Shown here piece by piece: positions 42,604 to 51,804 of a DNA stretch of 64,000 nucleotides (position 1 is the stretch's first letter; each line of letters opens with the position of its first letter). The position numbers were made by a program, and so were the translations under genes. This stretch comes from Candidatus Rifleibacteriota bacterium. Its GTDB lineage: Bacteria; Muiribacteriota; Ozemobacteria; Ozemobacterales; Ozemobacteraceae. The stretch lies in the NCBI GenBank assembly GCA_012517355.1, contig JAAYVD010000032.1, positions 25,544 to 89,543 on the forward strand, written 5' to 3'. The notes below the pieces were generated by a model. It was given only the letters and a program-made list of their open reading frames with translations, was not told where the DNA came from and searched no databases.

Positions 42604-43649
42604 CAGTCCAGATCGTCCTCGGAAAAAACGGCTGTCCAGGGGATGGGCAAAGGTTTGCCGTAGGATTGGGCCATGTAGGTGTTGATGAAGGTCCGATCTT
42701 CACCGGATAGACACAGAGGGCTGTACTTCTTGAAGCACTTGATGCGCTGGCCGCGTTTGATGATATCCGCCAGGCTCTCCTCGAAAAGGCTTCCCAGGGA
42801 AATCGGGATGTACACGCAGGGCGTGACATCGCCATATTGAGTCACATGCAAGGTGGAATCCACACACCCACAGCCCTTGTCCATGCCATAGGCCGGGAAG
42901 GTGTCCCGATGGAGGACGGGATACTGTTCATGGGCCTTCCGAAGAAACTCCGCGTCTTCCTCATCGATCAGGACCTCATGCTTCCCTTCCCAGGCCCCGG
43001 TTGCCCGGGCGATCAGGATGTCGACGGTGAAACCATGTTCCTGCGCGAATCTGGCCATCCCGAACAATCGGTCGCTGCGGCAATTCTGATGCGTGACGAC
43101 GGTTTGTATCACCACGCTGAGGCCCGCCTCCTTGGCATTCAGCATGGCATCGATCGCCTTTTGATACGCTCCTTCACATCTTCGGTTTTCGTTGTGCCGC
43201 TGCTCGTCGTAATCGTCCAGACTGATTTTCACCTTGTCCAGTCCAAGCCCCTTCAGGTGCCTGGCCATGTCCTTGGTCATGAAGTGCCCGTTGGTGCTCA
43301 TGGCCAGATGGAATTTGTCCGGTTGCAAGGCGCGGATGACCTCATCGAGATCCTTGAAGAGCAACGGTTCGCCTCCGGAAATGCAGAACTGGCACAAGCC
43401 GAGGGCATGAGCTTCGTCGCTGAGCTTTCGGAGGTCGGCAGGAACCAGGATCCGGCTCTTTTTCGCGAACCTCGCCGCGGTGCAATGCTGGCACTTCAGA
43501 TTGCAGGCGTAGCTGTAGGCGATATCGATGATCGGGGTGGCAACCCCTCGCTGGTGTCGTTCGGCGATCCTGACGACCTTTTCAAACACCAGCGGTTTCT
43601 CCCTACGCAGTTTTTCCCGCTTGGCGTTTTCGATCTCTTTTTCTTCCAT
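42603..43649 (-). CDS. Radical SAM/SPASM-like protein in glycan island (first)
   Basis: The 348-residue protein starts at ATG 43649 (AAGGAGA upstream). It has the radical SAM motif YSYACNLKCQHC, the SGGEPLLFKDLDEV strand and MSTNGHFMTKDMA. The C-terminal region has further Cys residues (GMDKGCGCVDSTLHV, VTPCVYIP, SPLCLSG) in a SPASM-like arrangement. The two adjacent radical SAM proteins are only distantly alike, so they probably act on different steps or form a pair. It follows the FkbM gene with a 156-nt gap and precedes the second radical SAM gene with a one-base overlap. Confidence 0.87.
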   Translation of the reverse strand: MEEKEIENAKREKLRREKPLVFEKVVRIAERHQRGVATPIIDIAYSYACNLKCQHCTAARFAKKSRILVPADLRKLSDEAHALGLCQFCISGGEPLLFKDLDEVIRALQPDKFHLAMSTNGHFMTKDMARHLKGLGLDKVKISLDDYDEQRHNENRRCEGAYQKAIDAMLNAKEAGLSVVIQTVVTHQNCRSDRLFGMARFAQEHGFTVDILIARATGAWEGKHEVLIDEEDAEFLRKAHEQYPVLHRDTFPAYGMDKGCGCVDSTLHVTQYGDVTPCVYIPISLGSLFEESLADIIKRGQRIKCFKKYSPLCLSGEDRTFINTYMAQSYGKPLPIPWTAVFSEDDLD

Positions 43650-43805
43650 GGGTTTGTCTCCTTGGGTCCCTTCCATTGATCAACATAAGAAGGCGGACCA
43701 GAGGGGGAACGCTTGGCCTCGGTTCACCGGACTCCAGTCGCTGGTCACACCGAGATCACCGAGATCGCTGGCAAGGCGAGACGACGGCCGGGCATTCCCT
43801 GGACC

Positions 43806-44939
43806 TCAGATAGCGTAACAGACGGTTTCATACTCCATCGGTGTGTGGTGCCGGAGAAATAGGCGATACTCAGGCACGAGGCTCTTGATATACAAGGGGA
43901 TCTCCCACAGGTGTTCCGGTTTGTGGTAAACGCAGATGGCCAACTTGGGCTTCTGACAGCGGATGATGGCCTCTGCCCCGCGCAGGGCCAACGGTTCGGC
44001 CCCTTCGATGTCCATTTTGATGAAGGTCACCGGCTCGGTGGGCAGGGCATCCACCAGTCTCACCGTCTGACCCCGCCCTTCGGACTGCCCGATCGCGATG
44101 ACGCAGGTGCTTCCTGGGCCCCCGGTTTCGAAGGAAATCTCCGTGGCCCGGTCGAGAAGCCCGGTGTTGTGGATGGTTATCCTCTGCCTAACCTGTGCGT
44201 CCAAACAGGCGAGGGCCAAGCGCATTTCCTCGAAGTTCTTCCCGTCCAGTTCGAAGGCGTGGATGGAATGAAAACGTTCTCTCGACCGTCGGATGAATTC
44301 GAACACCGTGTCCCCATTGAACGCCCCGACATCCACGAAGGCTTCCTGGTCGCCCAGGTCGATGATCCCTGCCGGAAAATACTGGTCAGGGGAAACGATC
44401 CCCTTGTAGCCGATTCCGGTGATGTCAAAATCGAACCAGTTCTTCACCAGGCACAGGAACACATCCTTCGAAGTGGAGTCCTCGAACAGGTCGATGGCCT
44501 TTCCCAGCATGGATTTCATGGAGGACAGATTGGCGGGATCACGAAAGAAATCCCGGTTGAGGAGGCGATATTCCGTGACCACAAACGTATTGGGCAGCCC
44601 CAGGCCCGCTAACTGGGAGCGGATTTCCTGGTAGTGCTGGGTGGTGATGAGGATGGCCACTTCCTGACCATAGCGGGACAGCTCTTGCGGCGAAAGGCAG
44701 CGCAGGTCACCATGGAAAATCTTGCCCCATTTCGCAGGGTCGTTGTCGCAGACAAAGTCGATGTTGATCCCCGTGTTTGCACGGATCGACCGGATGATCG
44801 GCTTCGAAATCGCTCCCATGCCGAATACGCAGACATACCGCGAACGGGAGATCTGTTCGAGGACCTCGTCGATCCTTGATCGGCTCCGGTTCTTCAGAGA
44901 GTCCAGATAATCGGCCAGTTCAGTGGAATGGGTGTTCAT
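43806..44939 (-). CDS. FkbM-family methyltransferase with N-terminal Rossmann-like region
   Basis: The 377-residue protein has an N-terminal sugar-epimerase-like region (RYVCVFGMGAISKPIIRSI, FVCDNDPAKWGK, VAILITTQHY) and a C-terminal FkbM domain (EAFVDVGAFNGDTVFEF SAM loop, FHSIHAFELDGKNFEEM, TFIKMDIEGAEPLAL). FkbM enzymes O-methylate sugars or small molecules. I chose the ATG at 44939 because AAGGTGAG precedes it; a GTG two codons upstream is possible. The C-terminal HHTPMEYETVCYAI is the usual family ending. It belongs to the glycan operon. Confidence 0.88.
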   Translation of the reverse strand: MNTHSTELADYLDSLKNRSRSRIDEVLEQISRSRYVCVFGMGAISKPIIRSIRANTGINIDFVCDNDPAKWGKIFHGDLRCLSPQELSRYGQEVAILITTQHYQEIRSQLAGLGLPNTFVVTEYRLLNRDFFRDPANLSSMKSMLGKAIDLFEDSTSKDVFLCLVKNWFDFDITGIGYKGIVSPDQYFPAGIIDLGDQEAFVDVGAFNGDTVFEFIRRSRERFHSIHAFELDGKNFEEMRLALACLDAQVRQRITIHNTGLLDRATEISFETGGPGSTCVIAIGQSEGRGQTVRLVDALPTEPVTFIKMDIEGAEPLALRGAEAIIRCQKPKLAICVYHKPEHLWEIPLYIKSLVPEYRLFLRHHTPMEYETVCYAI

Positions 44940-44984
44940 GCTCACCTTCGATTGTTGAGGGGGGGAAAAGTTCCCTCGCCGGGG

Positions 44985-46772
44985 TCAAGGGTCAAGAGGG
45001 GGAACCAACATGTTGGCGCGGAATTCTTCGCGGTCCAGGAAGGGCCACATGTCCTCCAGAGGCTTGGAAACCATCGATCCGTCCGGTCTTTGTTGGGAAA
45101 CCACCCGAGGGGCGCGAGGCTCGTCGGGGATGATGAGGACGTCGCAGACGACTGGCCCTGGCCGTTCCAGAACACGCCGAATCTTGCTGCGGAGGCCGCG
45201 GGAACCGGCCATTCGCAGGGCAGGCAGCCGGTAGGCACGGGCAACCTTGACCACGTCGGGCAGGGTGAGGCCGCTTCGGCCGTCAGCCCCTGTGAATCGG
45301 TGGAAATACGCCTGCTGGGAGGCTCTGATGGAGGCGAATCCTCCGTTGTCCATGATGAAGAATTTGATGGGAAGATTCAGCCGTCGGATGGTCTCCAACT
45401 CCTGGATGTTCAGCTGGAAGCCGCCGTCTCCGTCGATGGCGATGGTGGGGCGCCCCTCCCCGGCAAGGCAAGCTCCGATGGCGGCCGGCTGGCAGAAACC
45501 CATGGCTCCGGTTCCCTTGTTGTGGAAGATGCGTTGCCCCGGCTTGGCTTGGAAGGCCGTGAGGAAGAGTTCGCAGGCGTTTCCCGCATTTCCCGGCAGG
45601 ATGATCTCCCCGCCCTTGAGCTCCTCGGAAAGGATCCGGGAGAATGCGTAGACGCTGATCCCATCTTTTGCCCCGAAGTGCTCCGGGAGAACGAAGGGAA
45701 ACCGCGCCCGCCAGTCCCGGCATCGGGCCAGCCAGGCGGTCCGTTCGCGGGTGTCCAGGTGGTCGGCCTGGCGGAGGACTTCCTCCAGGAATTGCCGGGC
45801 ATCGCCGGCGATGGGAAGATCGATGATCGCCCCCACCTTGCCGATCTCCGCCGGATCGATGTTGACCATGACCTTTTTCGCTCCCCGGGCCAGCTTTTCC
45901 GGGGCATAGGCGATCAGGGCCATGTCCAACCGGGCGCCCAGGATCAGCAGGAAATCGGCGTTCTGCAGGGTGAAGTTGGCCGCGCGCGAGGCGATCGAGC
46001 CGGGCATGCCCAGGCACCGGTCGTCGCTGCCGGGAATGAGGTCTACGCCCAAGCGGGTGGTCAGGACCGGTATTCCCAACCGGTCGACCAGGTTGTGGAA
46101 GGCGGCTTCCCCCCCCGCCAAGCGGACCCCGTTCCCGACGAGGATGACCGGTCGTTCCGAGTGGTTGAACAGGTCGATGCATTTTCTGGCCTGGACGGCC
46201 AGGGAAGGCTGCTCGGATTTTTCGGGACTGAAACGCGGCAGGCTTTCGGGATCGATGGACGAGGCCTGGACGTCGAGGGGGATGTCGATCCAGACCGGGC
46301 CGGGGCGTCCGGTCCTGGCCAGGTGGACGGCCTGCTCGAGATGGAACCGGATGGTCTGAGGATCCATGACCGTCACGGCATACTTGGTGATCGGGCGGAC
46401 CATCGAGACGATGTCGTTTTCCTGGACCCCATACTGGCGGACACCCCGGGTTCCCGTAAGATCGGACCGTTTCACCTGGCCCGACAGGAACAGGCAGGGG
46501 GTCGAGTCGAGCCAGGCCGCCGAAACCCCGGTGATGGCGTTGGTTCCCCCGGGCCCGGTGGTGACCAGGGCAACCCCGAGGGTGTTCGTTACTCGGGCGT
46601 AGGCTTCCGCGGCGATCGCGCTGGCCTGTTCATGGAGGTTGCAGACGTAGGTGAGGTCCGGATGCCAGCCGAGGGAGTCGTTGAGGTGCATGGCCCCCCC
46701 GCCCGGAAACAGGAACACGTGCCGGACCCCCAGCCGGGCAACGAAGTGCATGACGTAATCGGACAGCTTCAT
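44985..46772 (-). CDS. ThDP-dependent lyase/transferase of the acetolactate synthase type
   Basis: The 595-residue enzyme has all three domains of the acetohydroxyacid-synthase family: the N-terminal pyrimidine domain with catalytic Glu48 (LHEQASAIAAEAYAR) and TTGPGGTNAITGVSAAW, the central FAD-like domain (RPVILVGNGVRLAGG), and the ThDP pyrophosphate domain (AIDGDGGFQLNIQEL, FIMDNGGFASI). True IlvB is usually near ilvN; here the setting is a glycan cluster, so a YerE-like role in adding a two-carbon branch to a keto sugar, or a related decarboxylase, is plausible. Its start overlaps the stop of the KdsC-like gene (ATGA at 46769-46772). Confidence 0.85.
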   Translation of the reverse strand: MKLSDYVMHFVARLGVRHVFLFPGGGAMHLNDSLGWHPDLTYVCNLHEQASAIAAEAYARVTNTLGVALVTTGPGGTNAITGVSAAWLDSTPCLFLSGQVKRSDLTGTRGVRQYGVQENDIVSMVRPITKYAVTVMDPQTIRFHLEQAVHLARTGRPGPVWIDIPLDVQASSIDPESLPRFSPEKSEQPSLAVQARKCIDLFNHSERPVILVGNGVRLAGGEAAFHNLVDRLGIPVLTTRLGVDLIPGSDDRCLGMPGSIASRAANFTLQNADFLLILGARLDMALIAYAPEKLARGAKKVMVNIDPAEIGKVGAIIDLPIAGDARQFLEEVLRQADHLDTRERTAWLARCRDWRARFPFVLPEHFGAKDGISVYAFSRILSEELKGGEIILPGNAGNACELFLTAFQAKPGQRIFHNKGTGAMGFCQPAAIGACLAGEGRPTIAIDGDGGFQLNIQELETIRRLNLPIKFFIMDNGGFASIRASQQAYFHRFTGADGRSGLTLPDVVKVARAYRLPALRMAGSRGLRSKIRRVLERPGPVVCDVLIIPDEPRAPRVVSQQRPDGSMVSKPLEDMWPFLDREEFRANMLVPPLDP

Positions 46773-47263
46773 CGGGGATGAGCCTCACTTCTGACATCCA
46801 GGATCCGGTCGATCAGATCCCTGACCGCGCCGCGTCCGCCTGGTTTCTGGGTGATGAAGTGTGCCTGCCGTTTCACCTGGTCGTGGGCGCTGGCGGGAGC
46901 GGCGGCCAATCCGGCCAGGGCCATGGCGCCCAGGTCGTTGACGTCGTCGCCCATGAAACAGACTTCGGCCGGGTCGAACCCGTGTGTTCCGCAAAACGAC
47001 CGGAAGGCGGCCGCCTTGTCCTTGCACCCCTTGTACACATCGCCAATGGCCATTTTGGCGGCGAAACGGTCCACGAGGGGGCTGTCCTCGCCGGAAATCA
47101 GGGCGAACACGAGTCCGGCCCGAATGCCGAGGGAGATGCCCATGACGTCGAAGAAGGAAAAGCTCTTCCATTCCTCACCGCCGGGTCCCCAGTGGAAGGT
47201 GCCGTCCGTGAGGACACCATCTACATCGAGGGCGATGGCTTTGATCGTCGGTTCTCTGGTCAC
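46769..47263 (-). CDS. KdsC-like HAD phosphatase
   Basis: The 164-residue protein is a C0-type HAD phosphatase: ALDVDGVLTDG with nucleophile Asp13 and Asp15, LISGEDS, CKDKAAAF and CFMGDDVNDLGAM. Size and motifs match KdsC and the phosphatase part of sialic-acid cytidylyltransferases, which dephosphorylate 8- or 9-phosphates of ulosonic acids. I chose the GTG at 47263, with AGGA just upstream, over a TTG at 47305. Adjacent to neuB, it probably acts on a nonulosonate-9-phosphate-like product or on Kdo-8-phosphate. Confidence 0.85.
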   Translation of the reverse strand: MTREPTIKAIALDVDGVLTDGTFHWGPGGEEWKSFSFFDVMGISLGIRAGLVFALISGEDSPLVDRFAAKMAIGDVYKGCKDKAAAFRSFCGTHGFDPAEVCFMGDDVNDLGAMALAGLAAAPASAHDQVKRQAHFITQKPGGRGAVRDLIDRILDVRSEAHPR

Positions 47264-47330
47264 AGTTTTTCCTGGCGGTTGCGGTCCGCTTGAACTATTC
47301 CCCAAAGGTTGTTCTCCATGAGCCCCGGGG

Positions 47331-48194
47331 TCAGCCTACCCGACGAAGTTTCTTCATGACGGGGAGCTCCCTGGGCATGACCTTCTTTTTCGGGTCGCCC
47401 AAGCCGAGTTCGACCAGTCGGATGTCCCGGACCAGCTGGATCAAGCCGCTGGGGCCGAGGGAAGCAGCCTGGTCAGATCCCCACATGGCCCGATCCAGGG
47501 TGATGTGGCGTTCGATGACACAGGCACCGAGCGCCATTGCGGCCACGGAAGAGGCGATCCCTGTCTCGTGCCCCGAATAGCCAACGGGAACGTCGTATCG
47601 CTCTTTCAAAGCGGGGATCACCCGCAGGTTCAACTCGTAGTAATCCGCCGGATACACGCTGCAGGACTGCAGGATGACCAGGTTGTCCTTCCCCAGGACC
47701 TCGACGGCGTGGTCGACTTGTTCGAGCGTGCTCATACCCGTGGACAGCAGGATCGGGCGACCCTTGCCCCGGATGTGCCTCAGCAGGGCGTCGTCGGTTA
47801 GCGAAGCCGAGGCGATCTTGTGGCAGGGAGGGTTGTAGGCCTCGATGAAATCGACGGATTGCTCATCCCAACAGGAGGCGAACCAGAGAAAGTTCTTCTG
47901 ACGGCAGTACTGGTCGATGATGTCGTATTCCTTCCTGCCGAACTCCAGGCCCAATTTCAGGGCCCGGTTCGTATCCCCGAAAGGGCTTTCCCGTGGTTTG
48001 TCCAGCTCTTCCCTGGTGTAGACCACCTCGATGGTCCGTTTCTGGAACTTGACCGCGTTGCAGCCTGCCACCATCGCCAGATCGATCAGTTTTTTCGCCA
48101 GTTCCACGTCCCCATTGTGGTTGATGCCGATCTCTCCAATGATGAAACATGGGTGGCCGTCGCCGATCTTGTGACCCCCAATGGTTATTGCCAT
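47331..48194 (-). CDS. neuB: NeuB-type ulosonate synthase (sialic-acid-like), without SAF domain
   Basis: The 287-residue protein condenses phosphoenolpyruvate with an N-acyl hexose. Motifs of the NeuB barrel: IIGEIGINHNGDVELAKKL, AVKFQKRT, HKIASASLTDDALL, LLSTGMSTLEQV, QSCSVYPADY, GYSGHETG and ERHITLDRAMWGSDQAASL. The usual C-terminal antifreeze-like (SAF) domain of about 60 residues, which contributes to the active site of the partner subunit in Neisseria NeuB, is absent. AAGGAG precedes the ATG at 48194. No cytidylyltransferase (NeuA) is in the window, so activation of the product must be encoded elsewhere. Confidence 0.88.
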   Translation of the reverse strand: MAITIGGHKIGDGHPCFIIGEIGINHNGDVELAKKLIDLAMVAGCNAVKFQKRTIEVVYTREELDKPRESPFGDTNRALKLGLEFGRKEYDIIDQYCRQKNFLWFASCWDEQSVDFIEAYNPPCHKIASASLTDDALLRHIRGKGRPILLSTGMSTLEQVDHAVEVLGKDNLVILQSCSVYPADYYELNLRVIPALKERYDVPVGYSGHETGIASSVAAMALGACVIERHITLDRAMWGSDQAASLGPSGLIQLVRDIRLVELGLGDPKKKVMPRELPVMKKLRRVG

Positions 48195-48596
48195 GATGCC
48201 CCAGACTCCTTTCGCCAGAAACGCCCTGATTGGCCCCCCTCCCTCGCCTGGCCAATCCTGATGTCCATCTGCTTGTTGCTCGAGTTGGTGAAAGCAAGGG
48301 TCATTCCATCCCTGGGGGGCCACGCCCGTAGGCCATTATACCCCGTTCCGGTTCCCCGTCGCAGAAAAATGGCTGGGGTGGGGAGAGGGGCCGTGGACAA
48401 ACACGGGACCCGGGACCCGGAGGCCCCAGGGTGCGGCAGAAAGGCCACGCTGCGTAGTTTCCAGGTGCCGGGTAGACAAGAGATCAAGGATGTTTCATCG
48501 CGCTGGGCGAGCCCTGAGAAATCCTCGACTTCCTCGCAATGCCTGTGGACGCAGGGCAGGGCATTTTCCCCCTGAAGGGAAGTCGTTTCTTCCGGG
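48195..48596. other. Intergenic region without a recognisable gene
   Basis: These 402 nt separate gtrA from neuB. No frame has family character. The promoter of the neuB operon should lie close to 48195-48350, where a GGGTATAATGGCC phrase is found on the minus strand around 48334-48346; its TATAAT is a perfect -10 hexamer, but I found no convincing -35 box. Confidence 0.5.
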
Positions 48597-49079
48597 TCAT
48601 TTCGTTGCCGCCGGGGGCGTTGGAACGGATCGATCCTGGTGCCGGAAGGACCAGCGGGAATGTCCGAAGAAGCTGATGATGACGGTGCCGATCAGAAAGA
48701 ACCCTGCGACGATCTTGGGATCGAGGCCAGAGGTTTCCACGGCCAGGGGAAACAAGATCAGGCTCAGGAGGAAAGTGAACACGTAGGTGGTGGAGAACCG
48801 GGCCAGTTCCCCCAGGATGCCGAGGCCGGTCACCCCAGACCGGAAGGTGTAGTATTTGTGGCAGATGAACGCATTGAGGATGGCCAGCAGGTTCCCCATG
48901 ATCATCGCAGACATGTAGGCCAGATACCGTCGGGAAAACACCCGGGTGAAGAACAGGTCCAGAAGTACGAAGACCAGATACCCGAAAAGGGTGTTCCATC
49001 CTCCTGCGATCAGGAACCTCAATGTGACCTTGTGGCCATCGGACCCCCGGTTCTCGTCAGCAGGGCCTTTGGGGAGCAT
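48597..49079 (-). CDS. GtrA-family membrane protein
   Basis: The 160-residue protein has four hydrophobic segments: FLIAGGWNTLFGYLVFVLLD, YLAYMSAMIMGNLLAILNAF, YVFTFLLSLILFPLAV and IVAGFFLIGTVIISFFGH. The signature ICHKYYTFRS and the final RWSFR are typical of GtrA, which helps translocate undecaprenyl-linked sugars. I start at ATG 49079; the open frame upstream to 49286 has no similarity. It could partner the GtrB-like glycosyltransferase at 40598-41557. The 286 nt between this gene and the next show nothing recognisable. Confidence 0.9.
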   Translation of the reverse strand: MLPKGPADENRGSDGHKVTLRFLIAGGWNTLFGYLVFVLLDLFFTRVFSRRYLAYMSAMIMGNLLAILNAFICHKYYTFRSGVTGLGILGELARFSTTYVFTFLLSLILFPLAVETSGLDPKIVAGFFLIGTVIISFFGHSRWSFRHQDRSVPTPPAATK

Positions 49080-49365
49080 GCGAATACCCCTTTCTGGGAT
49101 TCCAGGGCAGCGTCGGAGTGGTGAGGATGCTCGAAAGCCCCACTGGGCATTCCCCTTCCCTTCGAAACCCCTGGGCACCATGGTAGCATGGAAGGTCCGA
49201 ATGCCCAAGGAATGCGGTTTTCGGGGTGTGACAACGGGGGGCATCGGGACGGAACCAGCCGGCGAGTGGCCAGCCTCGGTTGTCATTCACCTTCCTGCGC
49301 AAAGTGGCCTCCATCAGCCATTCAGGCACGCTCGGACAATTGGCACGGCCGACCGTGACGCAGGG

Positions 49366-51066
49366 CTAGGGGCTGGACCTTCGTTTCCAGACCTGAAACC
49401 CACCCCACGTGGCTTCCAGGGTGAAGTGGTTTCCGATGTATCTTTCGATCAGTCGATCCTCGAGGGGAAGCCGTCGGTACTCGGGAGACCAGTCGTGCAG
49501 CTGGGCGACGCCTCGGGTATCCACCACGATCCGGGCAACCTTTTTGCCTTCGAGATCCTGGACGATCTCCCGGATATGTTCGGGATGTCCGGCCTGGTAG
49601 ACGGCCGTCGAATACCGGGTCGGGTTCTTGACCTTCGCCAGAAAATACATCATCGGTTGCCACGGGAAAACATAGACCAGTTCCCCTCTTGGCACTTCCT
49701 GGGAAAGATAGGTGAGCAGCGGATCCGGGCCAAGCAGGCGGACCTTTCCGGCGCGGGTTTCCACTTCCACCTGGGGTCCCAGGCCGGGAAGGGCGAACAA
49801 AACCCCGGTCACCCCCAGGCTGACTGCCACTACCCCCCCCAGGGCCCTGCCCAACCGGGGACCTTTCACCATCAATGACTGCAACAGGCGCAACTCCACG
49901 ACGAACAGGAGGGCCGCCCCAAAGGCGAGGTGGATGATGTCGGGGCGATGATTCTCGGAATACCACAGGGCAAAACCGAACAGGGCCATGGGCAGGAAGC
50001 CTGGTTCCAGTCTTTTCCTTTCGGAGGGAATGGCCAGCAGGAGCAGGCACCCGCCCAATGCCACCCACGGTCCAGCCAGGAGCAGAAGGAGGCTGGCGGC
50101 AACGGTCATGAGGAGAAAGGATGCCAACCAGAACGGGAAGACCGCCTCGAGGATCGCTCCCCAGGTGGGAATCAGGTGCTCGCTGAACCCGTAGCCATAC
50201 GGCAGGGCGTTGAAATCCGCATAACGGGTCAGGGGGACGACGATCGTCCAATGGAGAAGGTCGGGGAGCGCGCCCTGCCACCAGAAGAACGCCACGGTGA
50301 CGAGGGCGAGGACGCATGGGGCACAGGACAGCGCCAGGAAATCCCGCACCCTCGCCCGCCATCCGACGCCCTGGCGAACGTGGTGGAAGGCGACCGTCAC
50401 GCACCCTGCGAGGAAGACCAGGGCCCCCTTCTGTTGCAGGGTCTCGGCGGCCAGGGCGCTCCAGAATCCGGCCAGAAGCAGATACCTGGGGCTGGGATGA
50501 CCGACCCAGCGGACCATGGAAGAGCACATCAGGACGGCAAAAAACGTGCTTTCCCAATGATTCGAATAGCCCAGGAAAAGAGGGATACCTAGGACCAGGG
50601 AAGCCAGGGCGGGCAACCAATCGAAAGGCCCTGGCGCGGTTTCCCTGGCCAGACGGTCGGTGAGGAAGGCCAAACCGACTCCCAGGAGCAGCAACAACCC
50701 CCTGGCCACCAGGAAATCAGCCCCGAACAAACGGAAGAAGACCGCCAACAGGTAGAAGGTTCCCGGCGTCTGGATTTCGTGGAAATCCCGGTAGGGAAGC
50801 TCACCATCCAGGACCCGTTGGGCCGCGCCAAGGAAGATCCCTTCATCCGGAACCCTCAACAGGAGGCGGATCTGCGGGATCAGATACAGGCAGGCGAACA
50901 GGACGACCCAGGCGTCTCGCCAGCCCCACATGGCGGCCGGAGTTGTGGCCTCCGGCAGAGAACCAGGTTCCGGACGGCCACTTGCGGGGCCGGAACGGCC
51001 GGAGAGTGTAGGATCGGCCACTGGATGCTCTGGCATCGGGGGGCAGGGCAGGTGACCTTCAACCAT
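49366..51066 (-). CDS. Polytopic membrane protein, GT-C glycosyltransferase-like
   Basis: The 566-residue protein has a Pro-rich lead of about 45 residues, then around ten membrane spans beginning WVVLFACLYLIPQIRLLL, with an acidic loop motif VPDEGIFLGAAQRVLDGELPYRDF after the first, the place where GT-C enzymes carry their catalytic Asp/Glu. The C-terminal soluble part (REIVQDLEGKKVARIVVDTRG, HFTLEATWGGFQVWKRR) resembles the periplasmic domains of ArnT/PMT relatives. A role in adding sugars from a lipid carrier is likely. ATG 51066 is used; ATG 51036 is an alternative. Last of the minus-strand glycan block in gene order from the right. Confidence 0.78.
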   Translation of the reverse strand: MVEGHLPCPPMPEHPVADPTLSGRSGPASGRPEPGSLPEATTPAAMWGWRDAWVVLFACLYLIPQIRLLLRVPDEGIFLGAAQRVLDGELPYRDFHEIQTPGTFYLLAVFFRLFGADFLVARGLLLLLGVGLAFLTDRLARETAPGPFDWLPALASLVLGIPLFLGYSNHWESTFFAVLMCSSMVRWVGHPSPRYLLLAGFWSALAAETLQQKGALVFLAGCVTVAFHHVRQGVGWRARVRDFLALSCAPCVLALVTVAFFWWQGALPDLLHWTIVVPLTRYADFNALPYGYGFSEHLIPTWGAILEAVFPFWLASFLLMTVAASLLLLLAGPWVALGGCLLLLAIPSERKRLEPGFLPMALFGFALWYSENHRPDIIHLAFGAALLFVVELRLLQSLMVKGPRLGRALGGVVAVSLGVTGVLFALPGLGPQVEVETRAGKVRLLGPDPLLTYLSQEVPRGELVYVFPWQPMMYFLAKVKNPTRYSTAVYQAGHPEHIREIVQDLEGKKVARIVVDTRGVAQLHDWSPEYRRLPLEDRLIERYIGNHFTLEATWGGFQVWKRRSSP

Positions 51067-51240
51067 GCGACGCTTTCTTCCCCCCGTTCCAGTTAAGGTG
51101 AATGACCTGGGTTTTTCCCCCTCGGGAAACGCCCCCATTTTCCGGAAAACCCAACGATGTCCACAGGATCGTCTGGGGCATTCGTTGGGTTCCGGGTCAG
51201 GGTATGATACCATGAGGTCAATCCTTTCCCGAGGTGGGGC

Positions 51241-51804
51241 ATGATCCGGTGGATGTCGGTGCAGTCGAGGCTGGCGGGATTTACCTACTACCCCGTCTGG
51301 GAGATCGCCTTCGGACTGTTCCTCATCATGAGTGCGGTGGCGATTCCCCTGCTCTTCTTCCGGTTCAACGGGTTCCAGTTGAAGCAGACCTGGGAGTGGC
51401 TGTTCTGCCTGGGCTTCCTTCTGTTTTTCGGACTGCTCGGGAAGTCGCTCGTCATGCAGTTCCTCCTGGCCCATCTCGAGGGGGCTGACCTGGTCGTCGA
51501 ACACAACCTGCGCGATCCGTCCCTGGCCATCCGCCGGCCGGTCATCGGCTGGACCGACACGGTTACCCGGCAGGCAACCACCGAACGGGGCGAGGTCTTC
51601 CACCTCCTCGTCCTGGTCTTCGGAACTGACGCGATCGAAATCTACCGCAGCGTCAGCCCCACCGAGATCGCCGCGCTCCAGGCCGCCTTTACCGCCCTTC
51701 GCCACGACGTCAGGCCGCCCGCCGCCGACGCCGCTTCACCTATGCCAGGGTCCGGCCCCGCCGGGGGGCCCGGACCTGAGCCTCAATCGGGGAGAACACC
51801 ATGA
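51241..51804 (+). CDS. Small membrane protein of unknown function
   Basis: The 187-residue protein has two membrane spans near its N-terminus (VWEIAFGLFLIMSAVAIPLLFF and WLFCLGFLLFFGLLGKSLVM) and a soluble part with GEVFHLLVLVFGTDAIEIYRSVSPTEIAALQ, ending in a Pro/Gly-rich tail. No family recognised. Its stop overlaps the start of the GH13 gene (ATGA, 51801-51804), so the two are coupled, although no functional link is evident. Confidence 0.72.
   Translation: MIRWMSVQSRLAGFTYYPVWEIAFGLFLIMSAVAIPLLFFRFNGFQLKQTWEWLFCLGFLLFFGLLGKSLVMQFLLAHLEGADLVVEHNLRDPSLAIRRPVIGWTDTVTRQATTERGEVFHLLVLVFGTDAIEIYRSVSPTEIAALQAAFTALRHDVRPPAADAASPMPGSGPAGGPGPEPQSGRTP

Noticed and set aside
44985..46772. Housekeeping acetolactate synthase for valine/isoleucine
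   Set aside because: No ilvN or ilvC neighbour and it is embedded, with a 4-nt overlap, in a glycan operon; a sugar-pathway role is more likely, though not proven.
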